A stretch of 64,000 nt of DNA from Pseudomonas azadiae (GCF_019145355.1 NZ_JAHSTY010000002.1:2294001-2358000), one strand, 5' to 3'. Shown: positions 26,384 to 37,452, numbered from the stretch's first letter. A program made the numbers and translations. The notes: a model not told the origin generated them from the letters alone.

Positions 26384-26974
26384 ATGAGTTTCGAAATCCG
26401 CAAGATCGTCAGTTATGTAGAAGAAACCTTTATCGAGGGCGGCAAAGCCTCCGACACGCCCGTGAAGATGGTCGGCTTGGCCGTGGTGCTGAAAAACCCT
26501 TGGTTGGGCCGTGGTTTCGTCGAAGACCTGAAGCCGGAGATCCGCGCCAACTGCTCCGATCTCGGCGCACTCATGGTCGAGCGCCTGGTGGGCATCATCG
26601 GTGGCGCCGAGAACATCGAGGCCTACGGCAAAGCAGCCGTGGTGGGTGCCGATGGCGAGATCGAACACGCGAGCGCGATCATCCATACCCTGCGCTTCGG
26701 CAACCACTACCGTGAAGCGGTCAAGGCCAAGAGCTACCTGAGCTTCACCAACAAGCGCGGCGGCCCGGGCACCTCGATCCAGATTCCGATGATGCACAAG
26801 GACGACGAAGGCCTGCGCTCGCACTACATCACCCTGGAAATGCAGATCGAAGACGCGCCGCGTGCTGACGAAATCGTCGTCGTGCTGGGCTGCGCCGATG
26901 GCGGTCGCCTGCACCCACGGATCGGCAACCGTTACATCGACCTGGAAGAGCTGGCGGCTGAACAAGCCCAGTAA
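26384..26974 (+). CDS. PF06684 (DUF1185, 'amino acid synthesis') family protein
   Basis: The 196-residue protein matches the PF06684 pattern: an N-terminal RKIVSYVEETFIEGG, VGLAVVLKNPW, GIIGGAENIEAYGKAAVVG, a conserved GPGTSIQIPMMHKDDEGLRSHY block and GCADGGRLHPRIG. The name of the family is historical. A solved member is described as a variant of the chorismate-mutase fold, also found in cyanuric-acid hydrolases and YjgF/RutC proteins, several of which act on small nitrogen compounds. It is the first gene of the operon directed by the operator at 26341, so a role in handling a ring-opening product is plausible; the reaction is unknown. Confidence 0.8.
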   Translation: MSFEIRKIVSYVEETFIEGGKASDTPVKMVGLAVVLKNPWLGRGFVEDLKPEIRANCSDLGALMVERLVGIIGGAENIEAYGKAAVVGADGEIEHASAIIHTLRFGNHYREAVKAKSYLSFTNKRGGPGTSIQIPMMHKDDEGLRSHYITLEMQIEDAPRADEIVVVLGCADGGRLHPRIGNRYIDLEELAAEQAQ

Positions 26975-27013
26975 GCGACACCGGCCATAACAAAAAGCAT
27001 GCAGGAGCGCTCC

Positions 27014-27847
27014 ATGATTCGGCTCACCGCTGAACGCACCCCGGCCGGCACCAGTTATCTGGCGACCGGCCAAGGCCAGCCTGTGGTTTTGATCCACGGC
27101 GTGGGCCTGAATAAAGAAATGTGGGGCGGGCAAGTCGTTGGCCTGGCCACCCATTACCACGTGATCAGCTATGACATGCTCGGCCATGGCGCCAGCCCGC
27201 GCCCGGCCGTCGGCACGCCGTTGCTCGGCTATGCGGACCAGTTGCTGGAACTGCTCGACCACCTGCAACTGGCCCAGGCCACGGTGATCGGGTTTTCCAT
27301 GGGCGGCCTGGTCGCACGGGCGTTTGCCCTGCATTACCCCGACCGTCTCAAAAGCCTGGTGGTGCTCAACAGTGTGTTCAACCGCAGTCCCGAACAGCGT
27401 GCTGCTGTGATTGCGCGCACGGCCCAGGCTGCCGAGCACGGGCCGGATGCCAATGCCCAAGCGGCGCTGTCGCGCTGGTTCAGCCGTGAATACCAGGCGG
27501 CCAACCCGGCGCAGATCGCCGCGCTGCGCCAGACCCTGGCGGGCAATGACCCCCAGGGCTACCTCACCACCTATGAGCTGTTTGCCACCCAGGACATGTA
27601 CCGCGCCGATGACCTCAAGGGCCTGCGCGCGCCCACCCTGGTCGCCACCGGCGAACTGGACCCCGGCTCAACGCCGGAAATGGCCCGGCAACTGGCCGAC
27701 CGCATTCCCGGTGCCACGGTTGCGGTGCTGGCCGAGCAACGGCATATGATGCCGGTGGAATCACCTCGCATGGTCAACAGCCTGCTGCTGGGGTTTCTGA
27801 ATACCGTGTACGCCCAAAACACTCCAATAAAGGGGATCGTTGCATGA
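27014..27847 (+). CDS. Alpha/beta hydrolase (RutD/TgnD/PcaD-like)
   Basis: The 277-residue protein is a compact alpha/beta hydrolase with oxyanion segment LIHGVGLNKEMW, nucleophile Ser95 in GFSMGG, acid Asp216 in ATGELDPGS and base His244 in EQRHMMP. It is similar to 3-oxoadipate enol-lactonase and RutD-type proteins. In the trigonelline pathway a hydrolase of this class (TgnD) cleaves the N-formyl ring-opened product. I chose the ATG at 27014, which has AGGAG at good spacing; an ATG at 26999 would add five residues. Its stop overlaps the next start (ATGA). Confidence 0.85.
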   Translation: MIRLTAERTPAGTSYLATGQGQPVVLIHGVGLNKEMWGGQVVGLATHYHVISYDMLGHGASPRPAVGTPLLGYADQLLELLDHLQLAQATVIGFSMGGLVARAFALHYPDRLKSLVVLNSVFNRSPEQRAAVIARTAQAAEHGPDANAQAALSRWFSREYQAANPAQIAALRQTLAGNDPQGYLTTYELFATQDMYRADDLKGLRAPTLVATGELDPGSTPEMARQLADRIPGATVAVLAEQRHMMPVESPRMVNSLLLGFLNTVYAQNTPIKGIVA

Positions 27848-29325
27848 CACTCGCACGCTTCCAGATGTGCATCGGCGGTGAATGGGTCGATGCCCTGTCC
27901 GGCAAGACTTTCGACAGCCTCAACCCTGCCCTGGCCGAACCCTGGGCGCAACTGCCCGATGCCGATGAAGCCGACGTGGACCGCGCCGTACAGGCCGCGC
28001 AAACAGCTTTCGAAAGCCCGGCCTGGCGTGGCCTCACCGCCACCGCACGGGGCAAGTTACTGCGCCGCCTGGGTGATTTGATCGCCCAGAACACCGAGCA
28101 ACTGGCGCAACTGGAAAGCCGCGACAACGGCAAGCTGATCCGCGAAACCCGCGGCCAGGTCAGCTACCTGCCGGAGTTCTTCCACTACACCGCAGGCCTG
28201 GCCGACAAGCTCGAAGGCGGCACCTTGCCGCTGGACAAACCGGACCTGTTCGCCTACACGGTCCACGAAGCCATGGGCGTGGTTGCCGCGATCATTCCGT
28301 GGAACAGCCCGCTGTACCTGACCGCGATCAAGCTCGCGCCGGCGCTCGCGGCGGGCAATACCATCGTGATCAAACCGTCAGAGCACGCTTCGGCGACCAT
28401 TTTGGAACTGGCGCGCCTGGCCCTCGAAGCCGGGATTCCACCGGGCGTGGTCAACGTGGTGACCGGCTACGGCCCGAGTACCGGCGCCGCCCTCACCCGC
28501 CACCCACTGGTGCGCAAAATCGCCTTCACCGGCGGCGCGGCCACCGCAAGGCATGTGGTGCGCAGCAGCGCGGAGAACTTCGCCAAGCTGTCGCTGGAGC
28601 TGGGCGGTAAGTCGCCGAATATCATTTTTGCCGACGCCGACCTCGACAGCGCCATCAACGGTGCGATTGCCGGCATCTATGCCGCGTCCGGGCAAAGCTG
28701 CGTGTCGGGCTCGCGCTTGCTGGTGCAGGATGAAATCTACGACGAATTTGTGGAGCGCCTGGTGCAGCGCGCCGAGCGCATCCGCATCGGCAACCCCCAG
28801 GACGATGCCAGCGAAATGGGCCCCATGGCCACCGCCCAGCAACTGGCCGTGGTCGAAGGCCTGGTGGCGGATGCCATCGCCGAAGGCGCACGCCTGCGCA
28901 CCGGCGGCAAGCGCCCGCAGAACCTCGGTGCAGGCTGGTTCTATGAGCCGACGTTGTTCGAGTGCGACACCAACTCGATGAAAATCATGCAGGAAGAAGT
29001 TTTCGGCCCAGTGGCTTCGGTGATCCGTTTCAAGGACGAGGCCCAAGCGCTGGCGATTGCCAACGACTCGCAGTTCGGCCTCGCCGCCGGCATCTGGACC
29101 CGCGACCTGGGCCGCGCCCATCGACTGGCCCGGGACGTGCGCTCGGGGATCATCTGGGTCAACACCTACCGCGCCGTCTCGGCCATGGCGCCCATCGGCG
29201 GCTTCAAGAACAGCGGCTACGGGCGCGAAAGCGGCATCGATTCGGTGCTGGCCTACACCGAGCTGAAGACGGTGTGGATCAACTTGTCCCAGGCGCCCAT
29301 GCCTGATCCCTTTGTGATGCGTTAA
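27844..29325 (+). CDS. NAD(P)-dependent aldehyde dehydrogenase (TgnC-like position)
   Basis: The 493-residue protein is a complete ALDH: PWNSPLY with Asn154, KPSEHAS cofactor loop, FTGG, general base Glu252 in LELGGKSP, nucleophile Cys286 in GQSCVSGS and EEVFGPV. The operon implies that it oxidises a semialdehyde formed by the flavin monooxygenase or hydrolase. In Rut the equivalent aldehyde is reduced by RutE, whereas in the trigonelline pathway TgnC and TgnE are dehydrogenases, so this gene favours a Tgn-like logic. The ATGA overlap with the hydrolase shows coupling. Confidence 0.87.
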   Translation: MTLARFQMCIGGEWVDALSGKTFDSLNPALAEPWAQLPDADEADVDRAVQAAQTAFESPAWRGLTATARGKLLRRLGDLIAQNTEQLAQLESRDNGKLIRETRGQVSYLPEFFHYTAGLADKLEGGTLPLDKPDLFAYTVHEAMGVVAAIIPWNSPLYLTAIKLAPALAAGNTIVIKPSEHASATILELARLALEAGIPPGVVNVVTGYGPSTGAALTRHPLVRKIAFTGGAATARHVVRSSAENFAKLSLELGGKSPNIIFADADLDSAINGAIAGIYAASGQSCVSGSRLLVQDEIYDEFVERLVQRAERIRIGNPQDDASEMGPMATAQQLAVVEGLVADAIAEGARLRTGGKRPQNLGAGWFYEPTLFECDTNSMKIMQEEVFGPVASVIRFKDEAQALAIANDSQFGLAAGIWTRDLGRAHRLARDVRSGIIWVNTYRAVSAMAPIGGFKNSGYGRESGIDSVLAYTELKTVWINLSQAPMPDPFVMR

Positions 29326-29337
29326 GAGTCCACAACC

Positions 29338-29823
29338 ATGATCGAACCCGGCATTTACAAAGACGTCATGAGCTCGTTCCCTTCGGGCGTCACGGTGGTC
29401 ACCACCCTCGACCCGGACGGCGGCATCGTCGGCATCACCGCCAGCGCATTCAGTGCGCTGTCGATCGAGCCGGCCCTGGTGCTGTTCTGCCCCAACTACG
29501 CGTCGGACACTTACCCGGTCCTGCGCGACAGCAAGCGCTTCGCGATCCACCTGCTGTCCGCCGACCAGACCGCCGAAGCCTATGCCTTCGCCAGCAAAGG
29601 CAAGGAAAAGGCCAAGGGCATCGAATGGCACCTCAGCGAATTGGGCAACCCGCTGCTGGCCAACGCCACGGCCATCATCGAGTGCGAGCTGTGGCGCGAA
29701 TACGACGGCGGTGACCACGCGATCATTGTCGGCGCGGTGAAGAACCTGATCCTGCCCGCGCAGCCGGTCACACCGATGATCTACCACAAGGGCAAGCTGG
29801 GCCCGCTGCCGACCCTGGCCTGA
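29338..29823 (+). CDS. Flavin reductase (RutF/HpaC family), copy 1
   Basis: The 161-residue protein is a flavin reductase-like split-barrel domain: FPSGVTVVTT, TASAFSALSIEPALVLFCPNYASDTYPVL, RFAIHLLS and a late GDHAIIVGAV, where the GDH motif helps bind NAD(P)H. Such enzymes pass reduced FMN or FAD to two-component monooxygenases. It lies 12 bases after the aldehyde dehydrogenase gene but about 10 kb from the monooxygenase. A close paralogue sits directly before the monooxygenase at 39222. Confidence 0.88.
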   Translation: MIEPGIYKDVMSSFPSGVTVVTTLDPDGGIVGITASAFSALSIEPALVLFCPNYASDTYPVLRDSKRFAIHLLSADQTAEAYAFASKGKEKAKGIEWHLSELGNPLLANATAIIECELWREYDGGDHAIIVGAVKNLILPAQPVTPMIYHKGKLGPLPTLA

Positions 29824-29836
29824 GGAGCGCTGAAGC

Positions 29837-30226
29837 ATGAGCAACGAAAAATATGAACAGGGCCTGAAAATTCGTACGCAGGTATTGGGTGACGCCTACG
29901 TACGGCGTTCAATCGACAAGGCCGATGACTTCACCCGGCCGCTGCAGGAGCTGGTCACCGAGTACTGCTGGGGCCATGTGTGGGGCCGGGAGGGTTTGTC
30001 GCTTAAAGAACGCAGCATGATAAACTTGGCAATGATTTCGGCCCTCAATCGGCCTCACGAACTCAAGCTGCACGTGCGCGGCGCCTTGCGCAACGGGCTG
30101 AGTCGTGAACAAATACGCGAAATTCTGCTTCAGGTCGGCATTTACTGCGGAGTTCCCGCTGCCGTGGACAGCTTCCGGCTGGCCCGTGAAGCCTTCGCCG
30201 AAGCCGATGCCGAGGCCTCCAGTTAA
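29837..30226 (+). CDS. Carboxymuconolactone decarboxylase-like (CMD/AhpD) protein
   Basis: The 129-residue protein has the CMD pattern of PcaC: GLKIRTQVLGDAYVRRSIDKADDFTRPLQELVTEYCWGHVWGREGLSLKERSM (read in segments), then LKLHVRGALRNGLSREQIREILLQ and IYCGVPAAVDSFR. PcaC decarboxylates gamma-carboxymuconolactone. No other protocatechuate genes are near, so it probably acts on an analogous lactone or hydroxylactone intermediate here. It is tightly placed in the operon (13 and 23 bases to its neighbours). Confidence 0.82.
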   Translation: MSNEKYEQGLKIRTQVLGDAYVRRSIDKADDFTRPLQELVTEYCWGHVWGREGLSLKERSMINLAMISALNRPHELKLHVRGALRNGLSREQIREILLQVGIYCGVPAAVDSFRLAREAFAEADAEASS

Positions 30227-30249
30227 CCGCCACATTCAGAGCAGACCCC

Positions 30250-31568
<1,319 letters not shown>

Positions 31569-31608
31569 GTCCGGCCCGAATGTGGTTCAACCTGTGCTGA
31601 CTGGCCTT

Positions 31609-31696
31609 TGTGGGAGCTGGCTTGCCTGCGATTCAGGCACCTCGGTAGATCAGGCACACCGAGTTGATGTCATCGCAGGCAAGCCAGCTCCCACAG
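31609..31696. repeat. Paired REP element (GTGGGAGCTGGCTTGCCTGCGA type)
   Basis: TGTGGGAGCTGGCTTGCCTG is mirrored by CAGGCAAGCCAGCTCCCACA. It separates the ends of the NUDIX gene and the convergent DUF1330 gene. Confidence 0.9.
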
Positions 31697-31741
31697 AAAA
31701 GCAGATCGGCGCAATTCATCCAACCTGCTTTTGATCTTGAT

Positions 31742-32035
31742 CTAAGGCGCCAGCCCTTCCACGATAATGATCTGCGCCTGCGCCACGCCTTCCCGTTGCG
31801 CCTTTGCCTCTTGATATTCCACAGACGCGTAGCACGCCACCGCCTGCTCGTAGCTATCAAACTCAATCACCACGTTGCGCTGCCGCGCCGGCCCACCTTC
31901 CAGTGCCTCGCTGCGCCCGCCCCTGGCCAGAAAGCGCCCGCCAAACTTGGCGAACGCCGCTGGCGCACGGCTCGTGTACTGCGTGTATTGCTCGGCATCC
32001 GCCACATCGACATGGGCAATCCAGTAAGCCTTCAT
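31742..32035 (-). CDS. DUF1330 family protein
   Basis: The 97-residue protein has the DUF1330 (dimeric alpha/beta barrel) pattern: KAYWIAHVDVADAEQYTQYTSRAP, GGRFLARGG and the VVIEFDSYEQAVACYASVEYQEAKAQRE block. Members are ferredoxin-fold dimers of unsettled function. It is divergent from the ribB-type gene and both share the operator at 32062, so it belongs to the same regulon. A role in binding or isomerising a small intermediate is possible. Confidence 0.83.
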   Translation of the reverse strand: MKAYWIAHVDVADAEQYTQYTSRAPAAFAKFGGRFLARGGRSEALEGGPARQRNVVIEFDSYEQAVACYASVEYQEAKAQREGVAQAQIIIVEGLAP

Positions 32036-32061
32036 CCTGACCTCCTCTTGTTTGAGTTTTG

Positions 32062-32071
32062 TGGTATACCA
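32062..32071. promoter_or_regulatory. GntR operator between DUF1330 and ribBX
   Basis: TGGTATACCA, in GTGGTATACCATAATACA, lies in the 69-base divergent promoter and can control both genes. Confidence 0.65.
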
Positions 32072-32104
32072 TAATACATACAACCAACAACACGAGCATT
32101 CCCT

Positions 32105-33211
32105 ATGCCCTTCAACAGCATCGCAGACATCATCGAAGACTACCGCCAGGGCAAGATGGTGTTGCTGGTGGACGACGAAGACCGGGAAAACGAAGGCGAC
32201 TTGTTGCTACCCGCAGCGTGCTGCACCGCCGAGACTATCAGTTTCATGGCCCGCGAAGCCCGTGGCCTGATCTGCCTGACGCTCACCGACGAACACTGCC
32301 AACGCCTGGGCCTGGAACAGATGGTGCCCAGCAACGGCAGCGTGTTCAGCACCGCGTTTACCGTGTCCATCGAAGCCGCCACCGGCGTCACCACCGGCAT
32401 CTCCGCGGCCGACCGCGCACGCACCGTGGCGGCGGCCGTCGACATCAACGCCGGCCCCGCCGACATCGTGCAGCCGGGGCATATCTTCCCGCTGCGTGCC
32501 AAGGATGGCGGCGTGCTGACCCGCGCCGGCCACACCGAAGCCGGTTGCGACCTGGCGCGCCTGGCCGGGCACACACCGGCCTCGGTGATCGTCGAAGTGA
32601 TGAACGATGACGGCACCATGGCCCGCCGCCCCGAGCTGGAAGCCTTTGCCCACAAGCACGGGATCAAGATCGGCACCATCGCCGACCTGATCCACTACCG
32701 TCTCAGCACCGAACGCACCGTGGTGCGCATCGGCGAACGCGACCTGCCCACGGTGCACGGCACCTTCCGCCTGATCACCTTTGAAGACCGCATCGACGGC
32801 GGCGTGCACATGGCCATGGTCATGGGCCAACTGCGCCGCGATGAACCGGCGCTGGTGCGTGTGCATGTGATCGACCCACTGCGCGACCTGGTCGGCGCCG
32901 ATTACAGTGGCCCCTCCAACTGGACCTTGTGGGCCGCCCTGCAACGCGTGGCGGCAGAAGGCAGCGGCGTGGTGGTGGTGCTGGCCAACCATGAGTCGTC
33001 CCAGGCATTGCTGGAGCGCGTACCGCAGTTGACCCAGGCACCGCGTCAGTTCAGCCGGTCGCAGTCGCGGATTTATTCGGAAGTCGGCACCGGGGCGCAG
33101 ATATTGCAGGACCTGGGCGTTGGCAAGCTGCGTCACCTCGGACCACCGTTGAAATACGCAGGCTTGACCGGTTACGACCTGGAAGTCGTGGAAAGCATCC
33201 CCTTCATCTGA
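32105..33211 (+). CDS. ribB: 3,4-dihydroxy-2-butanone 4-phosphate synthase with degenerate GTP cyclohydrolase II domain (RibBX type)
   Basis: The 368-residue protein has a complete RibB domain (about 1-200): DDEDRENEGDLLL metal and substrate acids, TGVTTGISAADR and RAGHTEAGCDLARLAG. It makes the four-carbon riboflavin precursor from ribulose 5-phosphate. The C-terminal half is related to GTP cyclohydrolase II but lacks the zinc cysteines (no CxC) and catalytic arginines I would expect, so it is a RibX-like non-catalytic domain. It is regulated with a flavin monooxygenase and flavin reductases, which suggests a second, inducible copy serving flavin demand. Confidence 0.85.
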   Translation: MPFNSIADIIEDYRQGKMVLLVDDEDRENEGDLLLPAACCTAETISFMAREARGLICLTLTDEHCQRLGLEQMVPSNGSVFSTAFTVSIEAATGVTTGISAADRARTVAAAVDINAGPADIVQPGHIFPLRAKDGGVLTRAGHTEAGCDLARLAGHTPASVIVEVMNDDGTMARRPELEAFAHKHGIKIGTIADLIHYRLSTERTVVRIGERDLPTVHGTFRLITFEDRIDGGVHMAMVMGQLRRDEPALVRVHVIDPLRDLVGADYSGPSNWTLWAALQRVAAEGSGVVVVLANHESSQALLERVPQLTQAPRQFSRSQSRIYSEVGTGAQILQDLGVGKLRHLGPPLKYAGLTGYDLEVVESIPFI

Positions 33212-33267
33212 GTCTGGAAACCCAGCGTTGGCGGATAACCGGTATGGCAAAGTGCTTGCGCAAAGCT

Positions 33268-33292
33268 TGGAATACCATAATATGATATTCCA
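33268..33292. promoter_or_regulatory. GntR operator pair before the polyamine-type ABC operon
   Basis: TGGAATACCA (33268-33277) is followed by TGATATTCCA (33283-33292); together they form an inverted pattern TGGAATACC...GATATTCCA. TGGAATACCA is the reverse complement of the site at 38992. It lies about 100 bases before the binding-protein gene. Confidence 0.55.
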
Positions 33293-33390
33293 TAGGCCGG
33301 ACAACCTTGACCAGGTAATCCGGACCGACTGCTCCCGATAGGCGGGCACTCCAAAGCCCCGCTCATAAACACAACAATGAGGGCGTAAAA

Positions 33391-34416
33391 ATGGTGTTGA
33401 ACAAAGGTGCAACCGCGGCGCTGTTCGCGGGGTTGTTGAGCGTGGCCAGCCAGGCGGCGCTGGCGGCGGAAAGTGTCAACTTCGTCAGCTGGGGCGGCAG
33501 CACCCAGGATGCGCAGAAGCAAGCGTGGGCTGACCCGTTCAGCAAAGCCAGCGGCATCACCGTGGTCCAGGACGGTCCCACCGACTACGGCAAACTCAAG
33601 GCCATGGTCGAAAGCGGCAACGTGCAGTGGGACGTGGTGGATGTCGAAGCCGACTTCGCCCTGCGCGCCGCCGCCGAAGGCCTGCTCGAGCCCCTCGACT
33701 TCTCGGTGATCCAGCGCGACAAGATCGACCCGCGCTTCGTCTCCGACCATGGCGTCGGTTCGTTCTTCTTCTCCTTCGTGCTCGGCTATAACGAAGGCAA
33801 GCTCGGCGCCGGCAAACCGCAGGACTGGAGCGCCTTGTTCGACACCAAGACCTACCCCGGCAAACGCGCCCTCTATAAATGGCCAAGCCCAGGCGTGCTG
33901 GAACTGGCGCTGCTGGCCGACGGTGTTGCAGCCGACAAGCTCTACCCCCTGGACCTGGACCGCGCCTTCAAAAAACTCGACACCCTCAAGAAAGACATCG
34001 TCTGGTGGGGCGGCGGCGCGCAGTCGCAACAGTTGCTGGCGTCCGGTGAAGTCAGCATGGGCCAGTTCTGGAACGGCCGCATCCACGCCTTGCAGGAAGA
34101 CGGCGCACCGGTGGGCGTGAGCTGGAAGCAGAACCTGGTGATGGCCGACATTCTCGTGGTGCCTAAAGGCTCGAAAAACAAAGCGGCCGCGATGAAGTTC
34201 CTGGCCAATGCCAGCAGCGCCAAGGGCCAGGCGGATTTCTCCAACCTGACCGCCTACGCGCCGGTGAACATCGACAGCGTGCAGCGCCTGGATTCGGTCC
34301 TGGCGCCCAACCTGCCGACGGCCTATGCAAAGGATCAGATCACTCTCGATTTCGCCTACTGGGCCAAGAACGGTCCGGCCATTGCGACACGGTGGAATGA
34401 ATGGCTAGTCAAATGA
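33391..34416 (+). CDS. Polyamine-type ABC transporter substrate-binding protein
   Basis: The 341-residue protein has a signal peptide (about 1-24, ending AALAAE) and a type II periplasmic binding fold as in PotD/PotF: VNFVSWGGSTQDAQKQAW, YGKLKAMVESGNVQWDVVDVE, NEGKLGAGKPQDW and FWNGRIHALQEDG. The family carries spermidine, putrescine and other cationic or amine compounds. It begins a four-gene ABC operon in the heterocycle-type regulon, so its ligand may be the pathway substrate, for example a quaternary or protonated N-compound. Confidence 0.87.
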   Translation: MVLNKGATAALFAGLLSVASQAALAAESVNFVSWGGSTQDAQKQAWADPFSKASGITVVQDGPTDYGKLKAMVESGNVQWDVVDVEADFALRAAAEGLLEPLDFSVIQRDKIDPRFVSDHGVGSFFFSFVLGYNEGKLGAGKPQDWSALFDTKTYPGKRALYKWPSPGVLELALLADGVAADKLYPLDLDRAFKKLDTLKKDIVWWGGGAQSQQLLASGEVSMGQFWNGRIHALQEDGAPVGVSWKQNLVMADILVVPKGSKNKAAAMKFLANASSAKGQADFSNLTAYAPVNIDSVQRLDSVLAPNLPTAYAKDQITLDFAYWAKNGPAIATRWNEWLVK

Positions 34417-35330
34417 AAATGACGGCAACCACGCCGACCGGAGGCGCCCTCGGCGCCTCTGGTGCAGTTGGCGCCAAGGCCGGGGCGCCGTCCCTGGCGC
34501 AGCGTTGGCGCGGGTCGAGCAACCTGATTCCGGCGCTGCTGTTCCTCGGCCTGTTCTTCCTGGCGCCGCTGATCGGCCTGCTGCTGCGCGGCGTGCTGGA
34601 GCCGGTGCCGGGCCTTGGCAACTACGAACAGCTGTTCGCCAACTCGGCGTATGCGCGGGTGCTGCTTAATACCTTTTCGGTGGCCGGCCTGGTGACCCTG
34701 TTCAGCCTGCTGCTGGGCTTTCCGCTGGCCTGGGCGATTACCCTGGTGCCGCGCGGCTGGGGCCGCTGGATCCTGAATATCGTGCTGTTGTCGATGTGGA
34801 CCAGCCTGCTCGCCCGCACCTATTCCTGGCTGGTATTGCTGCAAGCCTCGGGAGTGATCAACAAGGCGCTGATGGCCATGGGCATCATCGATCAACCGCT
34901 GGAAATGGTGCATAACCTCACCGGCGTGGTGATCGGCATGAGCTACATCATGATTCCGTTCATCGTGTTGCCGCTGCAGGCGACCATGCAGGCCATCGAC
35001 CCGATGATCCTGCAGGCCGGTTCCATCTGTGGCGCCAGCCCATGGACCAACTTCTTCCGGGTGTTCCTGCCGCTGTGCCGGCCGGGGTTGTTTTCCGGCG
35101 GGTTGATGGTGTTTGTGATGTCCCTCGGTTACTACGTCACCCCCGCCCTGTTGGGCGGTGCGCAGAACATGATGCTGCCCGAGTTCATCATTCAGCAGGT
35201 GCAATCGTTCCTCAATTGGGGCCTGGCCAGTGCCGGTGCGGCATTGCTGATTTTCATCACGCTGGTGCTGTTCTACTTCTACCTGAAGCTCCAGCCGGAA
35301 TCTCCGGTTGGCGCCAGCAACGCGAGGTAA
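34413..35330 (+). CDS. Polyamine-type ABC transporter permease 1 (PotB-like)
   Basis: The 305-residue protein has about six membrane helices and the binding-protein-dependent permease loop (EAA-type) in IDPMILQAGSICGASPWTNFFRVFLPLCRPGL. It pairs with the next permease to form the pore. I chose the ATG at 34413, which overlaps the stop of the binding-protein gene (ATGA); an ATG at 34401 would add four residues. Confidence 0.87.
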   Translation: MKMTATTPTGGALGASGAVGAKAGAPSLAQRWRGSSNLIPALLFLGLFFLAPLIGLLLRGVLEPVPGLGNYEQLFANSAYARVLLNTFSVAGLVTLFSLLLGFPLAWAITLVPRGWGRWILNIVLLSMWTSLLARTYSWLVLLQASGVINKALMAMGIIDQPLEMVHNLTGVVIGMSYIMIPFIVLPLQATMQAIDPMILQAGSICGASPWTNFFRVFLPLCRPGLFSGGLMVFVMSLGYYVTPALLGGAQNMMLPEFIIQQVQSFLNWGLASAGAALLIFITLVLFYFYLKLQPESPVGASNAR

Positions 35331-35336
35331 GCCGTC

Positions 35337-36146
35337 ATGCTCCTGACCCCCAACGCCATGAGCCGCAGGATGCGCCTGGGACTGTACACCACCACCGGTT
35401 TGATTGGCCTGTTCCTGCTCCTGCCGATCGTGTTTATCGTGCTGCTGTCGTTCGGCTCGTCGCAATGGCTGGTGTTCCCGCCGCCCGGTTGGACGCTGAA
35501 ATGGTACGGCCAGTTCTTCTCCAACCCCGACTGGATGAACGCGGCGATGGCCAGCCTCAAGGTGGCGGTGCTGACCACGATTTTCGCCGTCGCGCTGGGG
35601 CTGCCGACAGCCTTTGCCCTGGTGCGCGGGCGCTTCCCCGGCCGCGAGCTGCTCTACGGCCTGTTCACCCTGCCGATGATCGTGCCGCTGGTGATCATCG
35701 CCGTGGCGGTGTACGCGCTGTTCCTCAAGCTCGGCTACACCGGCACGATGTTCGCCTTTGTGGTCAGCCATGTGATCGTCGCGCTGCCGTTCACCATCAT
35801 CTCGATCATCAACTCGCTGAAGCTGTTCGACCAGTCGATTGAAGACGCCGCGGTGATCTGCGGCGCCTCGCGCTTGCAGGCGGTGTTCAAGGTGACCTTC
35901 CCGGCAATTCGCCCAGGGATGGTGGCCGGTGCGCTGTTCGCCTTTCTCGTCTCGTGGGACGAAGTGGTGCTCAGCGTGATGATGGCCAGCCCGACCCTGC
36001 AAACCCTTCCCGTGAAAATGTGGACCACCCTGCGCCAGGACCTGACGCCTGTGATCGCCGTCGCCTCGACGTTGCTGATCGGCCTGTCGGTACTGGTCAT
36101 GGTGATTGCCGCCGCCCTTCGTCGGCGCACCGAACCGAGCGCCTAA
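35337..36146 (+). CDS. Polyamine-type ABC transporter permease 2 (PotC-like)
   Basis: The 269-residue protein has about six membrane helices, the typical MKWYGQFFSNPDW-like first loop (LKWYGQFFSNPDWMNAAMAS) and the EAA loop SIEDAAVICGASRLQAVFKVTFPAIRPG. It lies six bases after permease 1, with GAGGTAA as ribosome binding site. Confidence 0.88.
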   Translation: MLLTPNAMSRRMRLGLYTTTGLIGLFLLLPIVFIVLLSFGSSQWLVFPPPGWTLKWYGQFFSNPDWMNAAMASLKVAVLTTIFAVALGLPTAFALVRGRFPGRELLYGLFTLPMIVPLVIIAVAVYALFLKLGYTGTMFAFVVSHVIVALPFTIISIINSLKLFDQSIEDAAVICGASRLQAVFKVTFPAIRPGMVAGALFAFLVSWDEVVLSVMMASPTLQTLPVKMWTTLRQDLTPVIAVASTLLIGLSVLVMVIAAALRRRTEPSA

Positions 36147-36163
36147 GCGCCCAGGAGCAGAAC

Positions 36164-37315
<1,152 letters not shown>

Positions 37316-37338
37316 CCCTTAACGAAGCATCACCTTCG

Positions 37339-37379
37339 GGTCGCCATGGCGTCGGGTCATGGCGGCCTTTTTTATTTTT
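37339..37379 (+). terminator. Intrinsic terminator of the ABC operon
   Basis: GGTCGCCATG and CATGGCGGCC form a 10-base stem (one G-U pair), followed at once by TTTTTTTATTTTT. It lies 23 bases after the ATPase stop. Confidence 0.88.
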
Positions 37380-37452
37380 AACGCTCCCACGCTCCGCGTG
37401 GAACGATCAAAGCTTGCCATGACATCCCGTTGTGGCGCGCCCGCGCGAGATA

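Noticed and set aside
29837..30226. Naming the CMD-like protein PcaC
   Set aside because: No other protocatechuate-pathway genes are present and the operon context is different.
32105..33211. Annotating the protein as bifunctional RibBA with active GTP cyclohydrolase II
   Set aside because: The C-terminal domain lacks the zinc-binding cysteines and other catalytic residues needed for that activity.
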